NCBI GenBank assembly: GCA_004194705.1
Contig: SADC01000916.1
Coordinates: forward strand, 62,001 to 126,000
DNA length: 64,000 nucleotides
From: Ditylenchus dipsaci
Lineage: Eukaryota; Nematoda; Chromadorea; Rhabditida; Anguinidae
Reading direction: 5' to 3'
A model generated the notes under the pieces. That model saw only the letters and a list, made by a program, of their open reading frames with translations. It had not been told where the DNA came from and did not search any database. The first letter of the stretch is position 1, and each line of letters opens with the position of its first letter. A program made the translations under genes and the position numbers. Positions 10,725 through 22,039 of the stretch are shown here, piece after piece.

Positions 10725-10882
10725 TCGAGTCTCTCTATAGTGAACTGAAATTTGAGAAATATTTTTAGCGAGAAATAGTTTTTGTCAATTTTTGTTAAAT
10801 GGCAAACGTTTGAGCACATGATTTTACACTTTGTTTGGGTATTTTTTACTGCTATTGTATGTTTTTCGTTTCTAGATTGAAA

Positions 10883-12099
10883 ATGTCGTATAGCGCGCAA
10901 AAGCTCCTTCTCGAGCATCTTCATAAGGCTTACGCCGGACATCAAATGCGGAATGAAGCGAAATTGGTAACGGAGTTCATCAAGCAATTAGAGAAAGACA
11001 AAAATCCTATTGAAGAAAAATGGCTGTTTTCGATCCTTAAGAACTTTCTTCGAGTTTGTCTGAAGCCTCCGGCCTAAGTTCACCCCGAAAGTCTGTTATA
11101 ATTTTTGTTTGTTCATTTCGAATTTTTTTTATCACAGATTGAAGTCAAGGGTGCAAGTCTTGCAAAGAAGTGGAACAGATAATCGAAGAGTCATGGAAAC
11201 TCTTACAAATGCAAGATTTTCTTGGTTTGCTATTACAAATACATAAATTTATTAGGAGGTTGAATTGAAAGGCGTGACTCCTAAGTTTGAAGCGAAGCCC
11301 GCCAGATTCCATGGATTGCCGGAGAGGACACAGCTAAGGTTGGTTTATCTTAAACATACTGCAAGAAGTTTCCATCTTTATGATTTTTTTGCAGTTGAAA
11401 GTGCAGGAAGATATCGCTCATTGCAGCAAGAACCAACAAAGCGATAAGACAGAGAATTTGAATTTGAGCAAAGCCGTCAATCCAAGCAAGCCCAGCCGCA
11501 GAATTATCACGCTTTGATGAGATACAAGATAGTTTGTTATCTTTTTAGGATTCAGATGAAAAAAAGACTTTTTAGGTCCACAAGAAAGCAAAGGATTCTA
11601 CTGATCAGCGTACAAGCGATGTCGTTGACAAAATTCTGCTATCGCGTGTCCTGCCGAAAATACCAAGGTTTGTATTAGACACTAAATGTATCGTCCTGGT
11701 TACCTACTCCATTCCGCACATAAGTCACGATCCAGACAGTTTGAAAGTCGAGTTGAGACAGGTATGCTTTTCCTCTTGAAATTTCGTCTACGAATGCTCA
11801 TATCTCTCTGGTGGTTCTAGTTCATACCGTGTTCGCGGAGAAACCACTGATGGAAACCCCTCGAGATCAAAGAGGACAATTTAATGGTATGTATTTTGAC
11901 ACATTGCTTTAAATGAGTCTCATATCATTTTCTAGGCCGAAATTATGCCGAAAAATCGCACTTTGAAGTTGTTTTTGTCATTTTAGCATAAACTTTATCT
12001 ATCTATTGTGTGTTTCAGATTGACACAAATATCTTGCTAGTTATGCTTTTCAAGAAGATAAGAGGTGATGATTGGTACCAACTTCATGCCGTTGAGTGA
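10883..12099 (+). pseudogene. Unknown multi-exon gene, paralog copy 2, internally deleted
   Basis: Same gene as copies 1 and 3. Exon A begins with ATG at 10883 after TTTCTAG and reads through the point where copy 1 carries the insertion (empty site CGATCCTTAAGAAC). Exons C 11256-11338 and E 11576-11666 are present. The intron after E and the first half of exon F are deleted: GTTTGTATT joins directly to AGACACTAAATG near 11676. The last exon differs from the other copies: after EKSHFE (one base missing upstream) a 51-nt intron at 11968-12018 interrupts it, then IDTNILLVMLFKKIRGDDWY leads to the shared QLHAVE terminus. Probably non-functional. Confidence 0.5.
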
Positions 12100-12235
12100 A
12101 CTACGAACTTCCATTTCTGCTACTGCTTTGATTTGTCTGTTCTTCTAGTCTCAGAATAAAGTATGATTGGTGCTCGCGACCCTGCTCGTTATTATGTATT
12201 CAGAGTTTCATGTATTGTATGTGTATATTCTAGGG

Positions 12236-12445
12236 TTGGAACGGAGAATTCTCTGGAGAATTCTTTGGATTCTCCGCTTATTTCTCCGACCGTATGAAAA
12301 ACGGAGAAACGGAGCAATTTGAAATATTTTGGTCATTTTTTCACACCACGGGGGGGACCAAGACAATTTTCAAGTTCTATTTCTCGATTTTCGGAGAATT
12401 CTAGAGAATTCTCCGGAGAATTCTCTGGAGAATTCTCCGGTTTCT
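12236..12445. repeat. hAT-like end with GGAGAATTCTC repeats
   Basis: TAGGGTTGGAACGGAG then tandem GAGAATTCTCCGGAGAATTC. The right terminus is not seen before the synaptotagmin-like copy begins. A related start is at 63726 (AGGGCTGGGACGGAATTCC). Confidence 0.5.
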
Positions 12446-12455
12446 ATTTCTCACA

Positions 12456-12870
12456 CGGATTTCGCAACATCCCAAGGCTAAAAAATAAATAATGGTTCTT
12501 GTAATATGCGAGTATTTTATTTTCGTGCTTTTGTTTATTGATTTGTGCGTGTGACTGAACAAATAAATACTATTAAATATTCCTGATTTGTGTGTTTTTG
12601 CAATAAATTGAGCTTTCGGAAATTAAATATAGGGTTATTCGACAACCAGACAAAAACGAAAAAAAGCCGTTTTGGTAGCGCTACAAATTTTTTTCAACTC
12701 ATTTTTTAAAAACGCATTGATCTGATTTTTACAGCACTAGTTGAAATAAGGAACAGAAGGTAGTCCAAAAAAAATCAGCTCCATGCATCGTCATAAAAAA
12801 AACAACACGTTTTAAAATTTGATCGAAACGGTTTGTAACCGTTCTTGTCCGGTTGCCGGTTATTCAAGTA
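12456..12870 (+). repeat. Inverted copy of the synaptotagmin 3' end and flank
   Basis: GGATTTCGCAACATCCCAAG then GCTAAAAAATAAATAATGG matches the minus-strand end of the synaptotagmin gene (22459-22420). Similarity continues to the GGTTATTC element end near 12865 (22040 in the inverted copy). One C is missing relative to the gene. Confidence 0.8.
12631..12865. mobile_element. Short inverted-repeat element, GACAACCAGACAAAAACG ends (copy)
   Basis: GGGTTATTCGACAACCAGAC on the left and the inverse of GGCAACCGGACAAGAACGG on the right. Counterpart at 22040-22280. Confidence 0.6.
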
Positions 12871-13190
12871 ATCCTAACACTTTTCAACAGCCATAGTTTC
12901 TTTTATAGACCATTTTTGAAAATCTGTTTTTACAGTTTCACTCAGTTCGCATGACAAAGTTTTTGGCATATAAAGTCAAAACTCTGTGCTTTAACTCCGT
13001 GCTTTTGGCCTTACCCATTCAGAGGGCGCCCACAGATCAGGACCAAAACCACAGGCGATCAAGCGAAAACCGAGTTTTTCACATTATATTCAAAAAATTG
13101 TCATGCAAAACTGAGTGGAACTGTGAAAACAGATTTTCATTTGAACGATCTAGAAAAAATTTATGGCTGTTCAAAAGAGTTATGATTTCT
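12863..13190. repeat. Imperfect palindrome
   Basis: CAACAGCCATAGTTTCTTTT and CTCAGTTCGCATGACAA on the left; mirror TTGTCATGCAAAACTGAGTG and TTATGGCTGTTCAAAAG on the right. Confidence 0.6.
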
Positions 13191-13666
13191 CGAGCTGAAA
13201 TTTGTGTCCCAAACCACGAAAAATTTAAACGAAGAAAGGCAAGATTTTGACAAAATGAGGAAAAAGTAAACCGTCGAACCCATGAATAACCCCTTTTAGC
13301 GGTTATTTATGGTGCATCTTTTAGGCTTAGGCTTTGGTAGGCCAGGGCCCATAAGGCTTTACCAAGGGGGGGGGTCATTAATTCAGTTTTTTCAATTCAA
13401 CCAATTTCAATTCAAAAAAGGCGGCAAAATTAATAAAAAAAAAGGCGGCCAATTTCACACATTAGGCGGTACATTTCAATTTGATCCGTCATTAGTTTTT
13501 TTAGTAAACTCTTTTTAAGAAATATAAAATATCCTAAAAAGTCTAATCTTTTTTTAAAGTTGAAAAAAATCGGTGGACTGCCCGAAGGACTTAGAAATCT
13601 AAAATTCGTAGTCAAATTTGAAAAACTAAATTTTTTCAAATATTTTTGTATGGCTCAAGTTTATAT

Positions 13667-14446
13667 AGAGTTGGATTAATTACCGGTCATAATCTTTTTT
13701 CCGGTCATATTCTGGTCATAATTTTTTTATAATATAAAAGAACCATATCAATGAAAAGGTTGCAGAAAATATAAAAATCGAAAATGAGCGTTAAAAATTT
13801 GAATATTTAGCCAAAAAAACACAACGCCAATGTGTAGTTGACAGCATAAAAAGTTTGGCACGCCGTGCGCCGTAAATGAGAATTTTTCACGTTTGAGTGC
13901 GCGCGGGACGCTATTTTTATTCCGAAAATCTTTTGAAATTATTTTTTGAATTGACAATTGTTTGCAAAATAAAATTAATTGCGCTAGGAAAAATTATTTC
14001 TCAATAAGTTAATTTACAGTATAATGGTGAAGAAGCAGTGGCTGGTCAAAATTTGTCAGTCAGTTCGATTCCCCGATTCCGATCCCCGCGTTGTCTTTTG
14101 AGTTTAGTTTATTAAAAAAATAAACCCGATATTTTGCAATGAAAAAAAAAAGAAGTGTCACGCGCGCATTTGAACGTGTGAAATTATCATTGCCGGCGAC
14201 GGCTTTTGGTATTTTTAAGAAAATTCTGTACATTGCTAAATGGATAGCTTTTTTACACAAATACGACTTCATACATAGTTTACTTGACTTAGTTTGCTTG
14301 ACATTGGAGCTAATTCATTTATTCAAACAATTAACCAAGCAAAAGTAGTGGCCTACAAGGTAAAGTGTAAATAATTACACAAAAATTCTTCATTATCCGT
14401 CATAATCTAGATTATGACCGGATAATATTACCGTTGCCCAACTCTA
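13667..14446. mobile_element. hAT-like element, 780 bp
   Basis: AGAGTTGGATTAATTACC and inverse of GTTGCCCAACTCT; GTTTATAT at 13659-13666 and 14447-14454. Subterminal GACCGGTCATAATC repeats. Small open frames inside show no family signature. Confidence 0.75.
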
Positions 14447-14724
14447 GTTTATATTGAAAAAAGATGATCTACATCGACTGCTGAATACAAATCCAGTGTC
14501 AGAATCGGGGTTTCCTTAGCACGAACGACGAAAAATTAAATTCCGTGGAACTTTCTCTCGCGAAATCTACTCCGCGAAATTTTTTCCTTGCCAGAAAAGT
14601 GCTTGATTCAGTTAAACAGTATAACAAATTTCGCAATAACGAATTCGCCAGAATACCCACGTAATAACACGACCTAATCTCACGAAATTTTGATGGGTTA
14701 AAGGTAAAATATTGATTAGCTACC

Positions 14725-15448
14725 GGCTGTACGAGCTTGCGTAAGAAGACAATTTCGTAAGAGCGAAGTTTCGTAAGAGCGAAATTTCGTAAGAAACATT
14801 TTCGTAAGAGCGAAAATTCGTAACGAATTTCTTTCGTAAGAGGAAATAATCGAAATTTTTTTCACTCTTATTCAATTTTTCTAATTCAGGATTTCATCTG
14901 ATTCATTTGTTTTGGCCTTTCTGTCACTGTTTGACACTTTGAACAGTAATTATATGACTATTAACTGTATGAGCACAAAAGTCGGTAGCATAGGTCATAT
15001 GACTGAAAATTTCGATAATTAGCTGACCCCCGGATTTTTCATCCATTAGGAGACCAGCAGAAATACCCAAAAGCATGGTGAAAAACTCCGAGATAGAATT
15101 CATATATTACATACTACACATAGCTATTTCCTATCAGTGGCATGTATGGTGCAGTAGGTAAGTTGATGGAATGAATTTTTTTCACCAGTGGTTCGATTCC
15201 ACCCTCTGACTGTTTCATTTTTTTCTTGACTATTTTTGGTCAAAACATCACAGAAGCTATAAGAAACATCAAAGGAGGATAAAAAAGCAAAAAAAAGCAA
15301 CTTAACATATCACTAATGTTACTGAAAACCGCGTTACGAAAAAGTTTCTTACGAATTTTCGCTCTTACGAAAAAAATTTCTTACGAAAATTCCCTTTTAC
15401 GAAAATTCGCTCTTACGAAATTGTCTTCTTACGAAAGCTCGTACAGCC
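14725..15448. mobile_element. GGCTGTA fold-back, 9-bp target duplication, copy 1
   Basis: GGCTGTACGAGCTTGCGTAA and inverse, flanked by TTAGCTACC (14716-14724, 15449-15457). Each arm repeats TTTCGTAAGAGCGAA. A B-box-like GGTTCGATTCC lies in the middle (15195). The 9-bp duplication suggests Mutator/MULE-type transposition. Confidence 0.85.
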
Positions 15449-15534
15449 TTAGCTACCTCTTATGACAAAACTTTGCAAATTTGATCAAAAATCGTCAATT
15501 TTTTTGAATTCTTTTTGTGATGTGAATGCCGTAC

Positions 15535-15955
15535 GTGAATGGTAATATTTAATTTTGCTCCTAACTACTGAAAAACGCCCCCTAATTTGAAAATTAATTT
15601 TTTTCTTAATTCATTAGTTTATTTCTGAAATTTTTTCAAACTATCGTGTAGCCCAAAATGTAATGCTTTCTATCAAGCTATCGAACTCCACTGAATGATT
15701 GAAAAATGTAGAATTTAGAGGTTTGCGAAAATTAGAGAAAAACAAACGTTACTTCATTCAAATCTCTAAATCTCTACATTTCTGTAACTATTTATAGAAT
15801 TCGGTAGCTCGTTAGAAAGCTGAAATCCTGGATACACGATAGTTGAACGAAAATTTTAAAAAATAAACGCAAAAATCAAGAAAAAAATTCTCTTTCTGAT
15901 AAGTGAGCATTTTTCAGTACTTAGGAGGCAAAATCAAATACCACCCCATGTAAAT
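15535..15955. repeat. Imperfect palindrome
   Basis: ATTTTGCTCCTAACTACTGA on the left, inverse TCAGTACTTAGGAGGCAAAA on the right; CTCTAAATCTCTACATT near the centre. Confidence 0.7.
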
Positions 15956-15970
15956 ACCTTCTTGATTCAA

Positions 15971-16846
15971 ATTTTGGCTTGAGTTCAGAATCCCCCCCCC
16001 CCCACGGGACTGATCAGGTGGAGGAGATAACTTCATATTCGTGTTCTCGACCCCGATTTCATGAGAAAGCCGCGTGTTTTTTTAATTTTTCGAAAAAAAA
16101 AATTTTCAATCCACAGGGGGGGTATCATGGTTTTTAGTCAAAATTTGAAAAATTTAAATTGGCGCCTTTTGAATTAAAAGGGATTAAGGGCTGTATAGGG
16201 AGGGGAAGGGAATAAAAGGGGCCACTAATCACACAGGGCCACTAACAAGAAGATGTTGAACATAGTTTTGAATACTGGGGCCTACCGCATAAATAAACTC
16301 TGGTATGCATGTTTTTCATGCATCCAGAGTCACTTCGAGTGATTTGTGTCTAAGGTATGTGGTGTGCGCATCTCAACTCCAGCCCCCAAGCCCCTGCGCC
16401 CCGAAGGGGGCGCAGGGGGCTTGAGAGTTAGAGATGCGCGCACACACTTACCTTAGACATGATTCCGAGAAGTACTCTTGACCATAAAATGCATATAGAG
16501 TCTTTTTTTTGCCACGGCCCAGTTGAAAAACATGGTGAGGCAGTCGAAGAATATAGATAATCAAATTTATAATGTTCTGCCATAAAAGTGGCCCCCTTTA
16601 TTCCCTTCCCCTCCCAATACAGCCCTTATTCCCTTTTAAATTCAAAAGGCGCCAATTTAAATTTTTCAAATTTGACTAAAAACCCATGATACCCCCCTGT
16701 GGTTCGAAAAAAATTTTTTCTCAGAACAAAAAAAACAGCCGGCTTTCTCATGAAATCGGGGTCGAGAAACACGAATATGAAGTTATCTCCTCCACCTGAT
16801 CAGTCCCGTGGGGGGGATTCTGAACTGCAACCCAAATTTTTAAACC
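15971..16846. repeat. Long palindrome hosting a GC-core MITE
   Basis: Left GAGTTCAGAATCCCCCC, CACGGGACTGATCAGGTGGA; right is the inverse. Arms of about 260 bp; the MITE at 16274-16523 lies in the centre. Confidence 0.85.
16274..16523. mobile_element. GC-core MITE, copy 2
   Basis: ACTGGGGCCTACCGCATAA start, GGCCCAGT end; core CCCCTGCGCCCCGAAGGGGG is a perfect palindrome; AGAGATGCGCGCACACACTT nearby. Confidence 0.8.
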
Positions 16847-17083
16847 TCTTTAAATACCCGCTTTTAAGAAAATTTGTCTTGTGCGTCCTGTCCCGGCTAC
16901 ACGGAGCCGGACAGGCTGGCTGGTGCACAAAAAAAACTACTAGCTACAATTATATTATATAACGGTCACCTGAGGCCGGTCCCTAAGGTGATCGTTATTG
17001 GGAGGTTCGACTGTAGCTATATGTCAGTCTATAAAATTGTTTTTGATCTGATCTCAACGGATTTGACTCAAGATGAAAATTTA

Positions 17084-17943
17084 AGCCTCGTGGCCAATTA
17101 GCGGATTTTTCTTTCACTCTCACTCTCACCTCTCACTTTCAGTGTGTGTCCAATTAGCGGACACTTATTTTTACTCAGACTTTCACTCTCGCTTGCACTT
17201 AATTTTCGTGTGTCAATTAGCAAAATTTTCGGATATTCGAATACCAATCTCTACACCACTCCTTAGAATCGCTCAGAACCACATCCAGAGTGGTCAAAAG
17301 GCAAAAACAACTGGTTTTCAGGGTTGACTGAAGAGGGGGTGGACTTTTTGCAAAAAATTGATTGAGCGGATCAGAATTCCAGTTCGATGGGCTTAATCAC
17401 CCAGAATTCCAGATTTTTGGTGGTTTGGAATGGTTCAGGGTGGATTAGTGTGGAATTCTGGGCGATTAAGCCCACCGGACTGGAATTCTGATCCGCTTAA
17501 TCGATTTTTTGCAAAAAGTTCACCCCTCCCCTTCATTAGCCCTCCCCTTCAGTCAACCTCCAAAAACCAGTTATTTCTGCCTATTGGCTACTCAGACGTG
17601 AGTTCTGGGCAATCCTAATAAGGAGAGGGGTTGGTGTAGTGCCTTAAGTACTTAGAAGGGAGGTCGCTGGTTCGAATCCGGGGTGCAGAAATAAATAAAA
17701 AAATAAGAAAAAATTTGCCCTTTAGTGTGCCTCCGAGTCTGCCTCCTACTCCTTTTCATTTCAAGTCTTTTAAAAGTTTCCATTCACTCTCAGTCTGCCT
17801 TTCACTCTCCCTCTGACTTCCGACACCCACTGAGAGTGAAAGTGAGAGTGAGGGCCAAAGTCAAGAGGAGAGTGAAAGGTTTTGTTGTGTGTCCAATGTG
17901 AGAGTGAGAGTGGAGGTGAAAATCCGCTAATTGGACACGAGGC
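17084..17943. mobile_element. tRNA-headed palindrome, family A, complete copy
   Basis: Ends AAGCCTCGTGGCCAATTAG and, inverted, AAGCCTCGTGTCCAATTAG. Outward tRNA-like segments on minus 17222-17290 and plus 17623-17688, with GGTTCGAATCC as B box. The central arms meet near 17400. About 860 bp; no coding sequence. Confidence 0.75.
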
Positions 17944-18247
17944 TTCAGTGTTAGGGCGCACTTTCCAGAAACTTTTACCTTGAAAATTAACCATTTTGAC
18001 TAAAATTGAAAAAATTTGAAAAGGGTCAGTAATTGATATTTACCTCTAAAAAGACCTACGGTAATGTTCGGTCACATTTTAGAGGTTTGCAAGAACGTCT
18101 TTAATGGCTATTTTTGATCAGCTCTCAAGGCCGCAATAAATAAGACTGGCCTTCATTCTTTTAAACCCCCATATAACTAACGTTATAGTCGGTCCTCACA
18201 ATTTTCAACTATTAGAGCCTGATTGTACCTGTTATACAGTCGAGTCT

Positions 18248-19146
18248 GGTATAGCAACAACTCGCTACAACAAATGACTCGCTACAACGACTCGCTACAC
18301 ATGCGACTCGCTACAACGACTCGCTACAGCAATTTTTTAAATGTCTTATATTTTATCAAAACAATTTATTTTTTTATACTTAGGCGTAACCTTAGGTACA
18401 GGTGAGCCAGCGAATGTTAGGACGGACTTAAATGTGTGGGTTTTGAAACATAAATTCTGTCCCTTTTCGATAAGTAAGTAAGCGGTAGGTAAATTTATAA
18501 ATTGAAAAGATGCTCCAAATTGATTCTAATAGATCTTTTTCATCCCAATCCATTGCAATGTGGAGTTGCTGTACTTTGGCCGCGAAGCGGCCAAATACCC
18601 TTGGTATTGTCGTCGCAAAAGGTGTGAAATAGGTGACAAGTGACAAAAGTTAGCTTAAAGAAAAATACTCTTTGAAGGGGGAGGTAGGTAGTGCACTTGG
18701 CTGCTGTGCTAACTTACTGGATACCTAGGTACGTTTAACTGAATGCTATCTTTTACTGGGTATCTCAACCTGAGTTTTTACAATTCAAGTATATCACTTA
18801 GACTCATGTGTACCACCAAATGAATACTGTCACCCGGTAGGTAACTAGCTCACAAAAAATACCGAACAATTTTTGAAATTGCCAATTTTTTGGAACTTAG
18901 GCATATTTTTAGACGCAGGGTAGGCCACCGCCACCGTAGGCCATCATAAGGGCTTAAATGTGTAGTTTGTATAATGAAACAAGGTAAGAAAAAACCCCAA
19001 AATTTCTGTAGCGAGTCGTTGTAGCGAGTTGAATGTGTAGCGAGTCGTTGTAGCGAGTTGAATGTGTAGCGAGTCGTTGTAGCGAGTCGCATGTGTAGCG
19101 AGTCGTTGTAGCGAGTCATTTGTTGTAGCGAGTCTTACGTCAGTCG
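18248..19146. mobile_element. Fold-back element with CTCGCTACAACGA arrays, copy 3
   Basis: Same element and insertion site in paralog segment 3, flanked by TCGAGTCT at 18240-18247 and 19147-19154. Confidence 0.8.
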
Positions 19147-19305
19147 TCGAGTCTCTCTATAGTGAACTGAAATTTGAGAAATATTTTTAGCGAGAAATAG
19201 TTTTTGTCAATTTTGTTAAATGGCAAACGTTTGAGCACATGATTTTACACTTTGTTTGGGTATTTTTTTACTGCTATTGTATGTTTTTTCGTTTCTAGAT
19301 TGAAA

Positions 19306-21291
19306 ATGTCGTATAGCGCGCAAAAGCTCCTTCTCGAGCATCTTCATAAGGCTTACGCCGGACATCAAATGCGGAATGAAGCGAAATTGGTAACGGAGTT
19401 CATCAAGCAATTAGAGAAAGACAAAAATCCTATTGAGAAAAATGGCTGTTTTCGATCCTTAAGAACTTTCTTCGAGTTTGTCTGAAGCCTCCCGGCCCTA
19501 AGTCACCCCGAAAGTCTGTTATAATTTTTGTTTGTTCTTTCGAATTTTTTTTATCACAGATTGAAGTCAAGGGTGCAAGTCTTGCAAAAGAAGTGGAACA
19601 GATAATCGAAAGAGTCATGAAAACTCTTACAAATGCAAGATTTTCTTGGTTTGCTATTACAAATACATAAATTTATTAGGAGGTTGAATTGCAAGGCGTG
19701 ACTCCTAAGTTTGAAGCGAAGCCCGCCAGATTCCATGGATTGCCGGAAGAGGACACAGCTAAGGTTGGTTTATCTTAAACATACTGCAAGAAGTTTCCAT
19801 CTTTATGATTTTTTGCAGTTGAAAGTGCAGGAAGATATCGCTCATTGCAGCAAGAACCAACAAAGCGATAAGACAGAGATTTGAATTTGAGCAAAGCCGT
19901 CAATCCAAGCAAGCCCAGCCGCAGAATTATCATGCCTTTGATGAGATACAAGATAGTTTGTTATCTTTTTAGGATTCAGATGAAAAAAAGACTTTTTAGG
20001 TCCACAGAAAGCAAAGGATTCTACTGATCAGCGTACAAGCGATGTCGTTGGACAAAATTCTGCTATCGCGTGTCCTGCCGAAAATACCAAGGTTTGTATT
20101 ATTTTAGTTGGGATCTTTTAAACTTGAATTGCTCTTTGATTGACGGTTAGAGATAACAAGTTGTGCAGAAATTTGTCAACGTTTTCATTTTTGAAATATT
20201 TATCTAACTGTCAGCACATTCTCTGGATATGGCACTACCTTGTGAAGTATTTTATGATATTGTGCAGGTATTAGCATTAAAGCGTGCCACCCCCCTTCTG
20301 ACTTTGACTAAAATCTTCTCACAATTAATTATTAGTCAAGTAAATAGAGTTTCTTGGTCAGTGCAGAATCTTTATATTTCATGATGTCATGCTAATTTGT
20401 TAGTTGTTTAGGCCTTGCAAAACGCAGTCTTTCCCTACGGTTAGCTTATCTTCCTGTCTTATTATCTTAAAGAGAATTTTAGAATTCAAAGACACTAAAT
20501 GTATCGTCCTGGTTACCTACTCCATTCCGCACATAAGTCACGATCTGCACAGTTTGAAAGTCGAGTTTGAGACCAGGTATGCTTTTCCTCTTGAAATTTC
20601 GTCTACGAATGCTCATATCTCTCTGGTGGTTCTAGTTCATACCGTGTTCGCGGAGAAACCACTGATGGAAACCGCTTCGAGATCAAGAGGACAATTTAAT
20701 GGTATGTATTTGACAACATTGCTTCAAATGAGTCGCATATCATTTTCTATGTCTTTAAGGCAATGACAACATTGCCACAAAGGGGCGGGGTAGAGGGCAA
20801 AGCCATTTAGGTCTGAAAAGTCATTTCGGTGACGCAGTGCTTAAGCGTTCGCGTTTTTTGGCCTAAAATGGTGTTGTTTTTGTGTTGCAGGCTCAATCTC
20901 ACGTAGTGGCACAATATTTTTTTGGCTTGTTTGATCATTTATAGGGGTAATTTGGGTCGCTGATTCCGAATCTGACGTCAAAAAAAGTTTAATTACCTCT
21001 AAACTGGCCAAACAAGCCGAAAAATGGTGTGCCACTACGTGGGATTGAACCTGCAACACAAAAACAACATAATTTTTGGCCAAAAAACGCGAACGCTTAC
21101 GCACTGCGCCATATAGGCCACTTTTTCAACCTAAATGGCTTGCTTCCCCCATTAAATGAGTCTCATATTACTTTTTAGGCCGAAATCATTCCCGAGAAAT
21201 CCAGGTTCAGGTTTGACATGAGCTTTCTGATAGTAACGCTTTTCAAGAAGATAAGAGTAATGATTGGTCGCAACTTCATGCCGTTGAGTGA
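19306..21291 (+). CDS. Unknown multi-exon gene, paralog copy 3 (most complete)
   Basis: Structure as in the other copies without the exon-A insertion or the exon-F deletion: ATG 19306, exon B from 19560, C 19680-19763, D from 19819, E 20000-20091, F 20412-20701, last exon 21179-21291 with TGA. Exon F is open over most of its length (ILEFKDTKCIVLVTYSIPHI, VEFETRYAFPLEISSTNAHI). One-base indels break exons A and F; most match homopolymer differences among copies and could be assembly errors. A tRNA-headed palindrome occupies the final intron. Family unknown: helical, charged N-terminal half and strand-rich C-terminal half. Confidence 0.5.
20800..21141. mobile_element. tRNA-headed palindrome, family B, copy 2
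   Basis: Near-identical to 6010-6348 and in the same intron of paralog copy 3. Flanking intron sequence AATGAGTCGCATATC / AATGAGTCTCATATT occurs on both sides but only once in paralog copy 2. Confidence 0.8.
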
Positions 21292-21605
21292 ACTAGGAAC
21301 TTCCATTTCTGCTACTACTTTGATTTTGTCTGTTCTTCTAGTCTCAGAATAAAGTATGATTGGTGCTCGCGACCCTGTTCGTTATTATGTATTCTATGTG
21401 TATATTTATTTTTCGGTTTTCATGTAGTTTCACTTTTTTAGCGCCAGATTCAAAAAAAAACAGCTACCAAAATTGAGTACTGGGCGTTTCAACGTTCACT
21501 GAATTTACCGTCACTTTTTCATCACTGTTAAACGCAAAGTGAGCACCTTTCGAATTTTTAATCTAATTTTAAAAGAAACTATGGCTGTTGAAAAAGTTAG
21601 GATTA

Positions 21606-22035
21606 CAGTCGACGCTTTTACTTAGGACTTCCAAGGGACCGGCCAACTTACCGGGTTTGTCACTTTTTACCTCAAGTTTTTATACCTTTGCTAGTTCTCT
21701 TTGACAGTCTGGTCCCAAATATTGCAAGGATTCTGATTTTGCGGATCGTTTTCTAAATCCCAATGCTTTTGCTTTAAAAAATCAAAAACTCTATTTAATA
21801 AACATGTTTTTCGATAGAGCCTGTCCTAATTAAGAGCTTTTGCTTTTACAGAGCAAAAAATTTAAGACTTTTAGAAAACGATCGGGAAAATCGGAATCCT
21901 TGCGATATTTGGGACCAGACTGTCAAAACAGAACTAGAAAAAGTTTAAAAAATAGAGCTAAAAAAAGTGTAGGACTCGAGGTGGGAACGAACTTCTGTCC
22001 TAAGTGGGGGGTGTCCTAAGTAAGAGCGTCGACTA
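21606..22035. mobile_element. Tc1/pogo-like fold-back, 430 bp, TA duplication
   Basis: CAGTCGACGC and GCGTCGACTA ends, TA on both sides. The inverted segment near 12868 reads GTAATCC beside CTTGAATAACC equivalents with one TA and no element: a direct empty site. Confidence 0.8.
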
Positions 22036-22039
22036 TACT

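Larger units (their letters stand above)
7340..10850. repeat. Tandem duplication, 1.75-kb unit
   Basis: 7340-9092 and 9093-10850 are direct near-identical copies (half palindrome A plus the 0.9-kb fold-back). The junction at 9092 joins GTTTGGGTATTTT to AAAAAGTTCACCC. Confidence 0.8.
17084..22035. repeat. Segmental duplicate (copy 3) of the 1-7.2 and 7.2-12.2 kb segments
   Basis: Same order: palindrome A, fold-back, unknown-gene exons A-G, palindrome B, downstream Tc1-like element. Differences from the other copies are mainly small indels, apart from the named insertions and deletions. Confidence 0.8.

Noticed and set aside
12631..12865. Considered as a second synaptotagmin 3' UTR of a real gene copy
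   Set aside because: Only the last dozen codons are present, with no upstream C2B exon.
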